Part shown: in pieces, positions 11,001-19,763 of the stretch | Position numbering within the stretch: the stretch's first letter is position 1 | How the letters are laid out: each line of letters starts with the position of its first letter | Assembly (NCBI GenBank): GCA_030141605.1 | Contig: JAQGDQ010000290.1 | Location: forward strand, 250,001 to 272,500 | Source of the DNA: Tubiluchus corallicola | Taxonomy: Eukaryota > Priapulida > Priapulimorpha > Priapulimorphida > Tubiluchidae | Reading direction: 5' to 3' | DNA: 22,500 nt | The notes under the pieces: model-generated | The model's input: the letters and a program-made list of their open reading frames with translations, nothing else | Database searches by the model: none | What the model was told of the DNA's origin: nothing | Made by a program: the position numbers and the translations under genes

Positions 11001-14000
11001 GTAAACCGGCGGACTGTAACTTTTTGTGGTGAACTTCAGATTAATCGGATCTGTCCAAAGCAGCAAGTAGATGGAAAAAACGTAATTGCGCTAACGAAGA
11101 TCAGCAAAATACGAACATCATTACGCCATTAAAGGAAAGGTCAACCCGTTTGGGAAGTTAGCCTTATTTCGATGTTCGTGAATAATGTTAGAAGGATTTA
11201 GTAATGAAAGGGCGATAAGTGCCTCGTGTAATTAGTAAAATCACTTTATAGTTGCGTTCATTTCAATTTTGGTCTCTCCCATTTTGACGTTGTTTATCTA
11301 CTGAAGAACACCAGCGCATTGTCAATTTCCATCAAAAGTTTTTATAAAAAGTCAGAGTCCTAATTTTGTGATATTATTACATGAACGTTAGGTAAGCTGC
11401 AGAAGTTTGAATTGGTTCAAGTAGCGAGTAAAGAGAACCTGTTAAATTATGTTAAAAGCAGTAGATTATGATAAATAATTATGTTGACAGATGCTGATAT
11501 GATGAAGCCAGCTAAGGAATGGTGTCACGTGATTACGTGATCTAGGAATTGAGGCAGCGGGGCACCGCGCACGATATATAAGGCGTGCGGGGCCTCCAAC
11601 TGGGGAAATGAGTCTCAGATTAAGTCTGGGAGCCGGAGCGTACAGAGCCGTTATTTCAGGGGCCTTTGGCATTGCCATCTATTATATCTATTATGTTGAT
11701 GTTTAATAAACGTGCCATTTTATAATCAGACTCTTCATAGCTTTGCCATTCCTCAAGCATCAATAAGCAATGCATACAAGACTTTATAAAATGCATCAGT
11801 CTTAAATATTCGTACATTAATATTTTCTAGCCGTCATTTTCTACTAATATCTAATGTATTCTTGTAGTAAAACTTGTCAGCTTGTGTAGTTATAGTCTGT
11901 TCATACTGTAAATGTTCTTGTAAATAGTGTATAAAGTGTGTTGTGGTGAGGATCCTAAATCATGTTGTACAAACTGTCTGATCCAATCCTATAATAAATT
12001 ATGTTTAAACTAATTTTGATTCTGTCTCCTGGTTGATACGTAAACAAAAGTTACAAAACTGTATTATAACAGTTCATCATAACAAACCACCACACCTATA
12101 GTCCATCATAACAAACCACCACACCTATAGTCCATCATAACAAACCACCACACCTATAGTCCATCATAACAAACCACCACACCTATAGTCCATCATAACA
12201 AACCACCACACCTATAGTCCATCATAACAAACCACCACACCTATAGGCCATCATAACAAACCACCACACCTATAGTTCATCATAACAAACCACCACACCT
12301 ATAGTCCATCATAACAAACCACCACACCTATAGTCCATCATAACAAACCACCACACCTATAGTCCATCATAACAAACCACCACACTTATAGTCCATCATA
12401 ACAAACCACCACACCTATAGTCCATCATAACAAACCACCACACCTATAGTCCATCATAACAAACCGCCACACCTATAGTCCATCATAACAAACCACCACA
12501 CCTATAGTTCATCATAACAAACCACCACACCTATAGTTCATCATAACAAACCACCACACCTATAGGCCATCATAACAAACCACCACACCTATAGTCCATC
12601 ATAACAAACCACAACACCTATAGTTCATCATAACAAACCACCACACCTATAGTCCATCATAACAAACCACCACACCTATAGGCCATCATAACAAACCACC
12701 ACACCTATAGTCCATCATAACAAACCAAAACACCTATAGTTCATCATAACAAACCACCACACCTATAGTCCATCATAACAAACCACCACACCTATAGTCC
12801 ATCATAACAAACCACCACACCTATAGTCCATCATAACAAACCAAAACACCTATAGTCCATCATAACAAACCAAAACACCTATAGTCCATCATAACAAACC
12901 AAAACACCTATAGTCCATCATAACAAACCAAAACACCTATAGTCCATCATAACAAACCACCACACCTATAGTCCATCATAACAAACCACCACACCTATAG
13001 TCCATCATAACAAACCAAAACACCTATAGTCCATCATAACAAACCAAAACACCTATAGTTCATCATAACAAACCACCACACCTATAGTCCGTCATAACAA
13101 ACCACCACACATATAGTTCATCATAACAAACCACCACACCTATAGTCCATCATAACAAACCACCACACCTATAGTGCATCATAACAAACCACCACACCTA
13201 TAGTCCATCATAACAAACCACCACACCTATAGTCCATCATAACAAACCACCACACCTATAGTCCATCATAACAAACCACCACACCTATAGTCCATCATAA
13301 CAAGCCACCACACCTATAGTCCATCATAACAAACCACCACACCTATAGTTCATCATAACAAACCACCACACCTATAGTCCATCATAACAAACCAAAACAC
13401 CTATAGTTCATCATAACAAACCACCACACCTATAGGCCATCATAACAAACCACCACACCTATAGTTCATCATAACAAACCACCACACCTATAGTCCATCA
13501 TAACAAACCAAAATACCTATAGTCCATCATAACAAACCAAAACACCTATAGTTCATCATAACAAACCACCACACCTGTAGTTCATCATAACAAACCAAAA
13601 CACCTATAGTCCATCATAACAAACCACCACACCTATAGTTCATCATAACAAACCACCACACCTATAGTTCATCATAACAAACCACCACACCTATAGTCCA
13701 TCATAACAAACCACCACACCTATAGTCCATCATAACAAACCACCACACCTATAGTCCATCATAACAAACCACCACACCTATAGTCCATCATAACAAACTA
13801 AAATACCTATAGTCCATCATAACAAACCAAAATACCTATAGTCCATCATAACAAACCAAAACACCTATAGTTCATCATAACAAACCACCACACCTGTAGT
13901 TCATCATAACAAACCACCACACCTATAGTTCATCATAACAAACCACCACACCTATAGTTCATCATAACAAACCACCACACCTATAGTCCATCATAACAAA

Positions 14001-15664
14001 CCAAAACACCTATAGTCCATCATAACAAACCAAAACACCTATAGTCCATCATAACATACCATTACACCTATAGTCCATCATAACAAACCACCACACCTAT
14101 AGTTCATCATAACAAACCACCACACCTATAGTTCATCATAACAAACCACCACACCTGCTTTTTAACATCGTATATATTGATCTGCAATGGATCAAATATC
14201 TCCCAGAATATAAGAACTGCTAAGTCGATAAGAAGTATGATCACTACAGCCGTCATTAATTGCTTATCTTTAACAATCTGAAACAAATTAAAACGATATT
14301 ATAGTAAGATGAGCTGTTGTAAGGTATCATTTAACAACCCTAAGGATTTGATAACAATTAATCCTCCTTAGTCACTGTGTCATCCTTTAAAACAATCAGG
14401 GTTGAGGATTAAAGCAAAACCGGACCCAATCTTAAACTGTAGGTCAAGACAGTCCTTAGTATTAGCACTGTGTCACCCTTAATCAGGGTTAAGAATTAAA
14501 GCAAGTCCGGACCCAACTAGACAGGTATTATTAATGCATTTCGCAAACGCATTGCACAAAACAGGTGCTGTACCTCTCAGTTCAGATGTGTTAGTTTGTG
14601 ACGAACTACGCGCGTTCGACAGTTTATGCGTGAGCACAGCGGTAAATTTGAAATTTGAATTTGTATCTTAAAACTTGACTAGTTCTAGTACAACACACTG
14701 AATATTCTACAGTAGTGATGTACTTCAATTTTCGCTTTCACAAACACGTGCAACACGCTCATGGAATATTTTTGCAGTTGAAAATTAGGTTAGTTTGTGA
14801 TGTCATCAATAGTTGAGCTCGCCCGCCGTTAATTAAGTTTTTAATCTTCAATTCAATTCAATTCAATTTATTTTCTCATTAACAGTTTAAAATTAATTAA
14901 ATCTATCATTAATTAAATCTATTATTTAATTATCAGAAAGGCTTTTGCAGCATTAATTGTGTTAAAATGCATACTTCTTATCGGACTTGAAAATTGGATA
15001 ATATATGAAAAATCATTCTGTCTTTCTTTAAGGTGAAAACAATTGTATCTGATGATCACAGTAACTAATTAAAGAATTTATACACATTCAGTCTTAGTCA
15101 CTTGGGCCTGCATGCTGCAGAAATAATAACGAGTAAAGTAAAAGAAATCAATGCATTTCTCCATGTAGCAAATTATTTATATTACTCGCAAATAGTAAAA
15201 TAAAACTAAAGTTACTATGTAAGAAAAATGCTAGCATTTCAATAATAATTTGTACGATGTTATTCATGTTTGCCAAACTTTACCCGCTTTTTGAGCTTGC
15301 TGTTCGCAAAAATGTAATGTATTCTCCAAGCTTTCAAGAAAAGCGAAGACAATGCCAGGCTGATACCAGCAGTTAGCAGCCATATTGAAACCTGGAAGCA
15401 AAACAAAATTTCTATTTAATATAAATATGAAAAGCGTAACAAAAAGTTTACCTAAAAGGAGACTAGAATCCGTTATTTGATAAGAGGCCTGGCCGGTTGG
15501 TTGACAGCCAGTCAGCAGCCAAACTAGTAAGCATTCTCTAGTGACTAAATGATCTTTGTAAATAAATAAACTCGTAAAGCACAGTAAATGATCAACTGCG
15601 AAGTGGCCATGTTAGCTCGAGTTTACATTTATATATTTAGTGTAAGTGAGAGTTGGAACAGTGA

Positions 15665-15706
<42 letters not shown>

Positions 15707-15715
15707 GGGGAGAGA

Positions 15716-15812
<97 letters not shown>

Positions 15813-17609
15813 GGGGGGATAGGCAAGAGGAATTTGGTGAGGCAAAGCAAAAATCGTCAAACGGAAAAGTTAAAAAACAATATGTTTACGGATCATTTGT
15901 GAAGCGAATGATTAATTCTTAGAAATTTTAGATTAAATTTTGATGTAACAGTAAATACTGGTGCTTGTACAGAGTTGCCCGTGTGAAAAATCGATCTTCT
16001 CATGAAACACTTTCGTGAGATTTCCACAGATTCCTATTGTCCAAAAGAGAAGGCTTTTAAGCATAAGAAAGCCCTCCACTTACACAAAACTTATCGTCTT
16101 GAAGTTTTATACCACTTATATGCTGCCTTTTTCCTTGAAGGGCTTGCGTCAGCAGTAGCGTTGTATAAAACTTGTAAATTTAAGCCTGCCCGATGACCGT
16201 TTAACTCAGCCATTTTAATGGTAGGTCGTTTGAAGCAAGTTTTGATAACATTGCGTGAAATTTGAAAAAATAATCAGTACATTCATAGCACACATGTTAC
16301 TAAGTAAAATTTTAAATTACTTTATCTTGTGAATAAGATGAAAAATAAATTTTTTGGTTAGTGAGTGGTGCACCCTGGAGCATTATTTTACCAATTGGCA
16401 CAAACTTTTTAAATTATTATAAATTTCTAGTTACATAAGTCTTTCCAACAGGTAAGTGAAATGCAAATAATGTAGATTTACATGGAAAGTTTTGGGGGCA
16501 ATAATTTAACATTGCCTTTTCTTCATCTGATGCAGTACGTGACGTCATGTAATGGCGCCGTCTCAACGCTACCGCGAGAGATTTAAAATGAAAACAAACA
16601 AAAATTCCTTTCAGTGCGAGTACGATATGTGCATAAAATTACTGTAAAGTAGTATAATTTTTTAAGGTGATTTTTCTGAAAGCTAGTCAGGTGCCCCTTT
16701 TCTTGCCCTTTAACGCCTGACCCCAAGGCATCCTATCAAGACCCTGGGCTTCAGTCAGCCAATCGTGCGGTTAAATCCGGCCCCTCACACTCACTTCTCT
16801 TCCTGTCTGAACATACTGAGCAATGGCACTCGACAAACAAAAACAATCCATACATGCAGGGCATGAATATGACATTTTGAAGCCCTAGGCTAATGAAATA
16901 ATGGAACCCCCTGACGAAGCCAATCTATAACTCGCCTTGTTAACTTCTTCTGCTATGCTCATAAGCACTGCAATGCATTGTTAATTTGTAATTGTATTAC
17001 TTGTATTTTGTTGTGTTGTGCTAAACGGATTAAAGAATGTCTAAATCTAAAATCTTAATCTCGCTCATCTTGAATATTTTTACTCTTGACGTATTTTACT
17101 GACATTTACATAACTTGAAGTAATCTTATTGCAAATTCTTTAAATAAACTAGAATAGCTATTTTTTGTTTGTTAAAAAAGATTCTTTAAGAAATAGCACT
17201 ATTTTAATATTTTATTTCAAACCTACTTCTGAACCTATTTTCTGAAACCTACTTCAGGTGCCCCTTTTCTTGTACATTAAGTGCAGAAATATTACCTTTC
17301 TGAAAAACGGAGCTCAGTTTTAATAATTATTAGTTACTCGTGTGTGTTTTTTTCTTTTAACGTCATTCAGCACAAATGCTTGTTCAACGTTGATTAAATA
17401 AATTTAGCAGCTATTTTAATATGCAGAATGTGCAGAGTAGAAAAAAGCTTGAGCTGCCCAGTTGATTTAATTCTCGTGGAAATCAATTTACCTTGCAAAC
17501 GACGCCTTTCCACTTGGCGCTGGTGAACTCAAAGAACACCACGCAGTAACAAAGTATACAGCCAACAAGAATGATATTGTTCATATTTGGCGAAGACATC
17601 TTGATAACC
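7974..17609 (-). CDS. GABBR2-like: GABA-B-type receptor subunit, TM2 to C-terminus (7 exons, 5' part outside window)
   Basis: This is a family C GPCR of the metabotropic GABA receptor group, a plasma-membrane heptahelical protein that normally works as a heterodimer coupled to Gi/o. Spliced exons are 17609-17492, 15391-15284, 14277-14155, 10651-10505, 10371-10183, 8357-8214 and 8060-7974, giving 304 residues plus TAG. All internal joins are phase 0. Family landmarks appear in order: [10 protein letters not shown] before TM2, [12 protein letters not shown] after TM3, WEIFDPL after TM4, an ECL2 cysteine (QLCES), FIAWETRK after TM5, CIYNAV in TM6, IIFVPK after TM7, then a coiled coil. These favour the GABBR2 type (SSP, AWETR) over GABBR1 (SQP, AYETK), by memory comparison. 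The Venus-flytrap domain and TM1 are not visible up to 22500. The tail is much shorter than in vertebrate GABBR2. The introns are crowded with repeats. The family is secure; the exact subunit is an inference. Confidence 0.93.
8214..8357 (-). CDS. GABBR2-like: GABA-B-like receptor exon: cytoplasmic tail
   Basis: 48 codons, phase 0 at both ends, acceptor CTTTAG and donor AAG|GTAGAA. It encodes [13 protein letters not shown], then a serine/threonine/glutamine-rich polar stretch ending [11 protein letters not shown]. This occupies the juxtamembrane tail position after FVPK. Sequence identity to known tails is low, as expected for this region. The call rests on splice sites, phase and position. 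Confidence 0.85.
8517..9114. mobile_element. foldback (inverted-repeat) element interrupted by a solo LTR
   Basis: The left arm (8517-8584 plus 8911-8979) is the reverse complement, with few mismatches, of the right arm (9003-9114). Shared blocks include GTGAACTGATTCAAGA, GTCCGTATGCCATCCTTTCT and TTTTTAATCCTTTGTATTCA, and the loop is only about 23 bases. The left arm alone is split by the LTR at 8585-8910. Without the LTR the two arms read continuously through the insertion point. The element lies in the receptor's GC-AG intron. Its superfamily is unknown. Confidence 0.8.
8585..8910 (-). mobile_element. solo LTR, copy 1
   Basis: A 326-bp unit bounded by TGTTGTG and CACAACA (the TG...CA rule for LTRs). 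In minus orientation it carries a TATA box (TATATAAGG, 8807-8799) and an AATAAA signal (8657-8652) in LTR order. It is flanked by near-identical 5-bp duplications, GTGTC (8580-8584) and GGGTC (8911-8915). A second diverged copy lies at 18633-19003. No internal retrotransposon coding region is present. Confidence 0.75.
9487..10037. mobile_element. TTAA-flanked MITE, copy 1
   Basis: A 551-bp element whose terminal inverted repeat starts AGGAAAACCGGATGATTGT (right end AGGAAAACCGGACGATTGT in reverse complement). TTAA sits immediately outside both ends (9483-9486 and 10038-10041), as for piggyBac-mobilised elements. It is related to the element at 14500-15027, sharing for example GCCGTTAATTAA. It is non-coding and lies in the receptor's GC-AG intron. 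Confidence 0.75.
10183..10371 (-). CDS. GABBR2-like: GABA-B-like receptor exon: TM6 and TM7
   Basis: 63 codons, phase 0 at both ends. It begins [20 protein letters not shown], equivalent to the ALNDSKYIGMSVYNV block of GABBR2, followed by TM6, a short acidic loop (LLDDD), TM7 and IIFVPK. The acceptor is TTCAG. The donor is AAG|GCAAGT, a GC-AG donor with otherwise perfect consensus. Confidence 0.94.
10461..10489 (+). promoter_or_regulatory. two extended nuclear-receptor half-sites
   Basis: TCAAGGTCA occurs perfectly at 10461-10469 and 10481-10489, exactly 20 bases apart. It lies in the 133-bp intron between the TM5 and TM6/7 exons. The sequence equals the monomeric element bound by ERR and NR5A/FTZ-F1 receptors. 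Function here is only inferred; the two copies may be a small local duplication. Confidence 0.45.
10505..10651 (-). CDS. GABBR2-like: GABA-B-like receptor exon: extracellular loop 2 and TM5
   Basis: 49 codons, phase 0 at both ends, acceptor TTGCAG and donor AAG|GTAAGG. It starts with an acidic stretch ([10 protein letters not shown]), then QLCES with the conserved ECL2 cysteine, then TM5 ([19 protein letters not shown]) and IAWETRK. The last motif matches the LAWETRN end of TM5 in GABBR2. Confidence 0.94.
10652..11481. other. intron DNA between the TM5 exon and the LTR-like unit
   Basis: Contains isolated TTAAAGGAAA motifs (10663 and 11126 areas) resembling ends of the TTAA MITE family, but no paired element. 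Otherwise featureless. Confidence 0.5.
11482..12071 (+). mobile_element. probable solo LTR or LTR-like unit next to the minisatellite
   Basis: The stretch starts TGTTGACAG and ends TATAACA. It contains a GC-rich promoter-like patch with TATATAAGGCG near 11574, AATAAA near 11705 and a second AATAAA near 11994. This is the order expected in an LTR on the plus strand. No target duplication was found and the right edge is not certain; the 29-bp minisatellite starts at the proposed end. It could instead be a decayed promoter of unknown origin. Confidence 0.42.
12071..14158. repeat. 29-bp minisatellite, 72 copies, starting at the TM4-exon splice donor
   Basis: The unit reads CATCATAACAAACC followed by ACCACACCTATAGTC with variants (TCC, TTC or GCC before ATCAT; CCACCA or CCAAAA in the middle). 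Spacing is exactly 29 bases from 12071 to 14130, so about 72 copies carry no net indel. On the receptor sense strand each unit contains TATAG|GTGTGG, resembling a 5' splice site. The first unit supplies the true donor CAG|GTGTGG of exon 14155-14277. There are no spacers. Confidence 0.97.
14155..14277 (-). CDS. GABBR2-like: GABA-B-like receptor exon: TM4
   Basis: 41 codons, phase 0 at both ends. The acceptor is TTTCAG and the donor CAG|GTGTGG. It starts [11 protein letters not shown] (compare IIKDQKL in GABBR2), continues into TM4 ([13 protein letters not shown]) and ends in WEIFDPLQ, the conserved W..xDPL block. Its donor is the first unit of the 29-bp minisatellite that fills the next intron, so the splice site and the array share sequence. 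Confidence 0.94.
14320..14515. repeat. degenerate direct repeat, 2 copies, left of MITE copy 2
   Basis: CCTTAGT, CACTGTGTCA, AATCAGGGTT and ATTAAAGC with CCGGACCCAA recur in the same order about 90 bases apart. The second copy runs into the left end of the TTAA MITE at 14500. The arrangement suggests tandem or nested insertion of two related element ends. Confidence 0.6.
14500..15027. mobile_element. TTAA-flanked MITE, copy 2
   Basis: A 528-bp element with ends AGCAAGTCCGGACCC and, in reverse complement, AGAAAGACAGAATGATT, each next to TTAA (14496-14499, 15028-15031). Its interior shares GTTAGTTTGTGATGTCAT-like and GCCGTTAATTAA blocks with copy 1. It is more diverged than copy 1 and lies in the intron between the TM3 and TM4 exons. 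Confidence 0.65.
15284..15391 (-). CDS. GABBR2-like: GABA-B-like receptor exon: TM3 and intracellular loop 2
   Basis: 36 codons, phase 0 at both ends, acceptor TTCCAG and donor CGG|GTAAAG. It encodes the TM3 helix beginning [14 protein letters not shown], followed by [13 protein letters not shown] and a basic loop ending KLKKR. This aligns without gaps to the TM3/ICL2 pattern (FAKTWRVHAIF) of GABBR2-type subunits. Confidence 0.94.
15665..15816 (+). repeat. (GA)n microsatellite, about 150 bp
   Basis: Almost pure GA dinucleotide with a few G-run or A interruptions. It is read as (CT)n on the receptor's sense strand, a long polypyrimidine tract deep in the intron between the TM2 and TM3 exons. 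The Ser/Leu and Glu/Arg open frames across it are artefacts. Confidence 0.98.
16090..16715 (-). repeat. dispersed repeat family, copy A
   Basis: In reverse complement this aligns along its length to 21860-22500, sharing GGGTGCACCACTCACTAACC-type, GAGTACGATAT, TTAAAATGAAAACAAA and CCCCTTTTCTTG blocks. The family also appears in pieces at 17230-17290, 17990-18400 and 18505-19060. It has no coding capacity or clear terminal repeats, and its class is unknown. Confidence 0.75.
16716..17491. other. intron DNA with transposon fragments
   Basis: Near 16770-16790 TTAAATCCGGCCCCT looks like a reversed hAT end. 17230-17290 repeats the CCCCTTTTCTTG end of the dispersed family. The rest is featureless. 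Confidence 0.45.
17492..17609 (-). CDS. GABBR2-like: GABA-B-like receptor exon: intracellular loop 1, TM2, start of TM3
   Basis: Flanked by acceptor TTTCAG and donor AAG|GTAAAT. One leading base completes a codon from the missing upstream exon, then 39 codons follow. [10 protein letters not shown] is the GABA-B signature just before TM2. [16 protein letters not shown] is the TM2 helix. The cysteine in GVVCK is where the family has its ECL1/TM3 disulfide cysteine. No TM1 exon was found upstream in this window. Confidence 0.93.
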
Positions 17610-17989
17610 CTGAAAGTACAAGCATTAGAAACTATTTACCTGATTTTTAACAAAGCGCTAGAAGCGTCATCTATCTAATGATAAACAAATTATATTGTTT
17701 AAACAATGGGAAATAATTATAAGAAAAGCTAGTCATTGTGAAAAAAAAACACCAGCATTTTTGCGAATATATAAACAATATACAACAATATGTTTACGTG
17801 AATATACAATGATTGTTTTGTTTGTATATAACGTCATTATATTTCAAAATTGAAATTGTACGTATGTCTTGTTTTCTTCTTGTATAGTATGTATTTTTGA
17901 CACTAATAAATATCTAAAAAATATCTAAATATAAAATGAAGCCTATTCTTTGAACGTAAAAAGGGAAAAAAATGAAAAAACTGCTAAGT
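17610..17989. other. AT-rich DNA upstream of the first visible receptor exon
   Basis: No TM1-encoding segment with an acceptable donor was found on the minus strand here, and no repeat was recognised. Confidence 0.5.
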
Positions 17990-18400
17990 TAAAAGGGAAG
18001 ATAAGACTAATTTAAAGTATGTCCCAAAAACTTCTCACGCACAATGAAATTACTTTGCATTACGTTTACATGTTTGAAGGACTTATGCGATTAGGAAAGA
18101 AAATTCTTAAAAAGTAATTTAAAATATTCGCAGCACCTGCTAAAACGACACGCTGTATCGCAATCCCAGTGTGCACCAGTGACTCACTAAAACACTTTAT
18201 TGATCTTATTGACAATATAAATATATTATACGTGTGCTGCGAATTAACTGATAATTTTTTTACAAATTTTACGCAATCTTATTTAAACTTATCCTCAAGA
18301 TGGCTGTGCCGAATAGACATCGCGGAAGTTTAAGTTTAAAAGTTTTACACATCGTTACTGCTAACCAAGCCCTGTGTGCAATAAGACAGCATGTGAGTTA
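17990..18400 (+). repeat. dispersed repeat family, copy B1 (3' part)
   Basis: Aligns to 22065-22470 in the same orientation: AAGGGAAG, GACTTATG, GTGCACCA, ACTCACTAA, AATCTTATTGACAA and CATCGCGGAAGTTTAA occur in order. It is more diverged than copies A and C. Confidence 0.65.
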
Positions 18401-18504
18401 CATAAGATTTCCAGACGAATTTTTTAAGCTTTACCTATGAAGAGTGTTTTCTTGTGCAAGAATTAAAACGTTACAAGCGGCATATTAAACAGGTTTAATT
18501 GTTG

Positions 18505-19060
18505 CACTTCAAAAACATTAAAAGACCAGAAAACGGGGTACCTGAAGTTGGTCTCAGAAAAATCGCCTTGAAAAATTATATTACTTTATAGCAGTTTTAT
18601 GCGTATATCGTACTTGCATTAAAAGAAATTTTTGTTGTGTTTTGTTTCTCTCGGAAGGCTCGTAGAGAAAACCAGAAAACACGCCGTCAAATTAAACTAG
18701 TTTATTAAGCGAGAATTCTACAACACAAAAGTATGAAGGAACACGAAATGATCACACTAAACGTAAAAACCTGGAAAAAGTTTGAGTGTATCTGAAAATG
18801 CAAGTATACAAGAGAATGTGTAAGTGGCGTCCGTGTGAATCCGTGTGCTACCTTCTCAGCGGCCTGCTTCGCCTTACATAGCGCCCCCGAGAAGCTTCCA
18901 GAAGTTTTGTTCCAGAACATTCTACACGGTAAGACGATCATTCTAGCGGAACATTCTACAATGTTCTATGTAATTCTAATAGATGCCAGCGATCTCCACA
19001 ACAGTTTTCATTAAAAATCTCCCGCAATACTGTTTCGAAGTCGCCATTACTATAGGATGC
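18505..19060 (+). repeat. dispersed repeat family, copy B2 (5' part, split by solo LTR 2)
   Basis: 18505-18632 aligns to 21860-21985 (GGGGTACC, CAGAAAA, TCGCC, TATATCGTACT). 19004-19060 continues with GTTTTCATT and GAAGTCGCCATTAC, matching 21996-22030. The LTR at 18633-19003 sits exactly at the break. This segment follows B1, giving the family parts in swapped order relative to copy C. Confidence 0.7.
18633..19003 (-). mobile_element. solo LTR, copy 2
   Basis: A 371-bp unit starting TGTTGTG and ending CACAACA, alignable over most of its length to the LTR at 8585-8910, for example TTTCTCTCGGAAGGCTCGTA near the left edge. It has AATAAA at 18706-18701 and a degraded TATA (TATGTAAGG) on the minus strand. 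Flanks ATTTT and GTTTT are a probable 5-bp target duplication with one change. It interrupts a copy of the dispersed repeat whose intact counterpart is at 21860-22045. Confidence 0.72.
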
Positions 19061-19121
19061 AGGTTGACAGTTCTCCGTAAAGATTGCCTGACCATTATGG
19101 GCAACTTTGCGGATACAGTGT

Positions 19122-19582
19122 TCTCTGTAGACAATCACGTGCCATGAAGCAGGATTTTGCTGTAGACAATCACGCGCTATGAAGCAGGAATTTGCTGTAG
19201 ACAATCACGTGCTATGAAGCAGGAATTTGCTGTAGACAATCACGTGCCATGAAGCAGGAATTTGCTGTAGACAATCACGTGCCATGAAGCAGGAATTTGC
19301 TGTAGACAATCACGTGCCATGAAGCAGGAATTTGCTGTAGACAATCACGTGCCATGAAGCAGGAATTTGCTGTAGACAATCACGTGCCATGAAGCAGGAA
19401 TTTGCTGTAGACAATCACGTGCCATGAAGCAGGAATTTGCTGTAGACAATCACGTGCCATGAAGCAGGAATTTGCTGTAGACAATCACGTGCCATGAAGC
19501 AGGAATTTGCTGTAGACAATCACGTGCCATGAAGCAGGAATTTGCTGTAGACAATCACGGGCCATGAAGCAGGAATTTGCTG
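19122..19582. repeat. 35-bp minisatellite, 13 copies, each with an E-box
   Basis: ACAATCAC recurs at 19131, 19166 and every 35 bases to 19551. The unit contains CTGTAGACAATCACGTGCC and ATGAAGCAGGAATT. The palindromic E-box CACGTG is present in 11 of 13 copies; copy 2 has CACGCG and copy 13 has CACGGG. It lies about 650 bases beyond the 3' end of the vWA gene and more than 1.5 kb upstream of the first visible receptor exon. Confidence 0.97.
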
Positions 19583-19663
19583 CAGGATCGAACTTTACTT
19601 CAACAAACATACTAGTAAAAAGTATTCAAAGTGTGTAAAATAATTATTTATTCTCGTCTATTT

Positions 19664-19760
19664 ACAAAACGATGCATTAACATTACAAAACAATGCATTA
19701 CTTTACAAAACGATGCATTAACTTTACAAAACGATGAATTAACTTTACAAAACAGTGCTC
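19664..19760. repeat. about 20-bp degenerate tandem repeat, 5 copies
   Basis: ACAAAACGATGCATTAACTT and variants repeat five times (20-21-base spacing) between the E-box array and the 85-bp duplication. Confidence 0.9.
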
Positions 19761-19763
19761 AAC

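Noticed and set aside
10083-11143. Inverted pair ACCTTTCCTTTAAT / ATTAAAGGAAAGGT as ends of one transposon
   Set aside because: The span would include two conserved receptor exons. The motifs are more likely single ends of separate MITE insertions.
11466-11678. 70-residue minus-strand open frame
   Set aside because: It overlaps the promoter-like GC-rich patch of the LTR-like unit. There is no domain or splice signal.
12071-14158. Could the 29-bp array be a CRISPR locus?
   Set aside because: Units follow each other directly with no spacers, there are no cas genes, and the setting is a eukaryotic intron.
15588-15860. Open frames of Ser/Leu or Glu/Arg repeats
   Set aside because: These are translations of the (GA)n microsatellite in several frames, with no other coding signal.
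18705-19204. Minus-strand open frames of 78 and 82 residues
   Set aside because: They lie in the solo LTR and the E-box minisatellite. The frames follow repeat sequence and have no domain.
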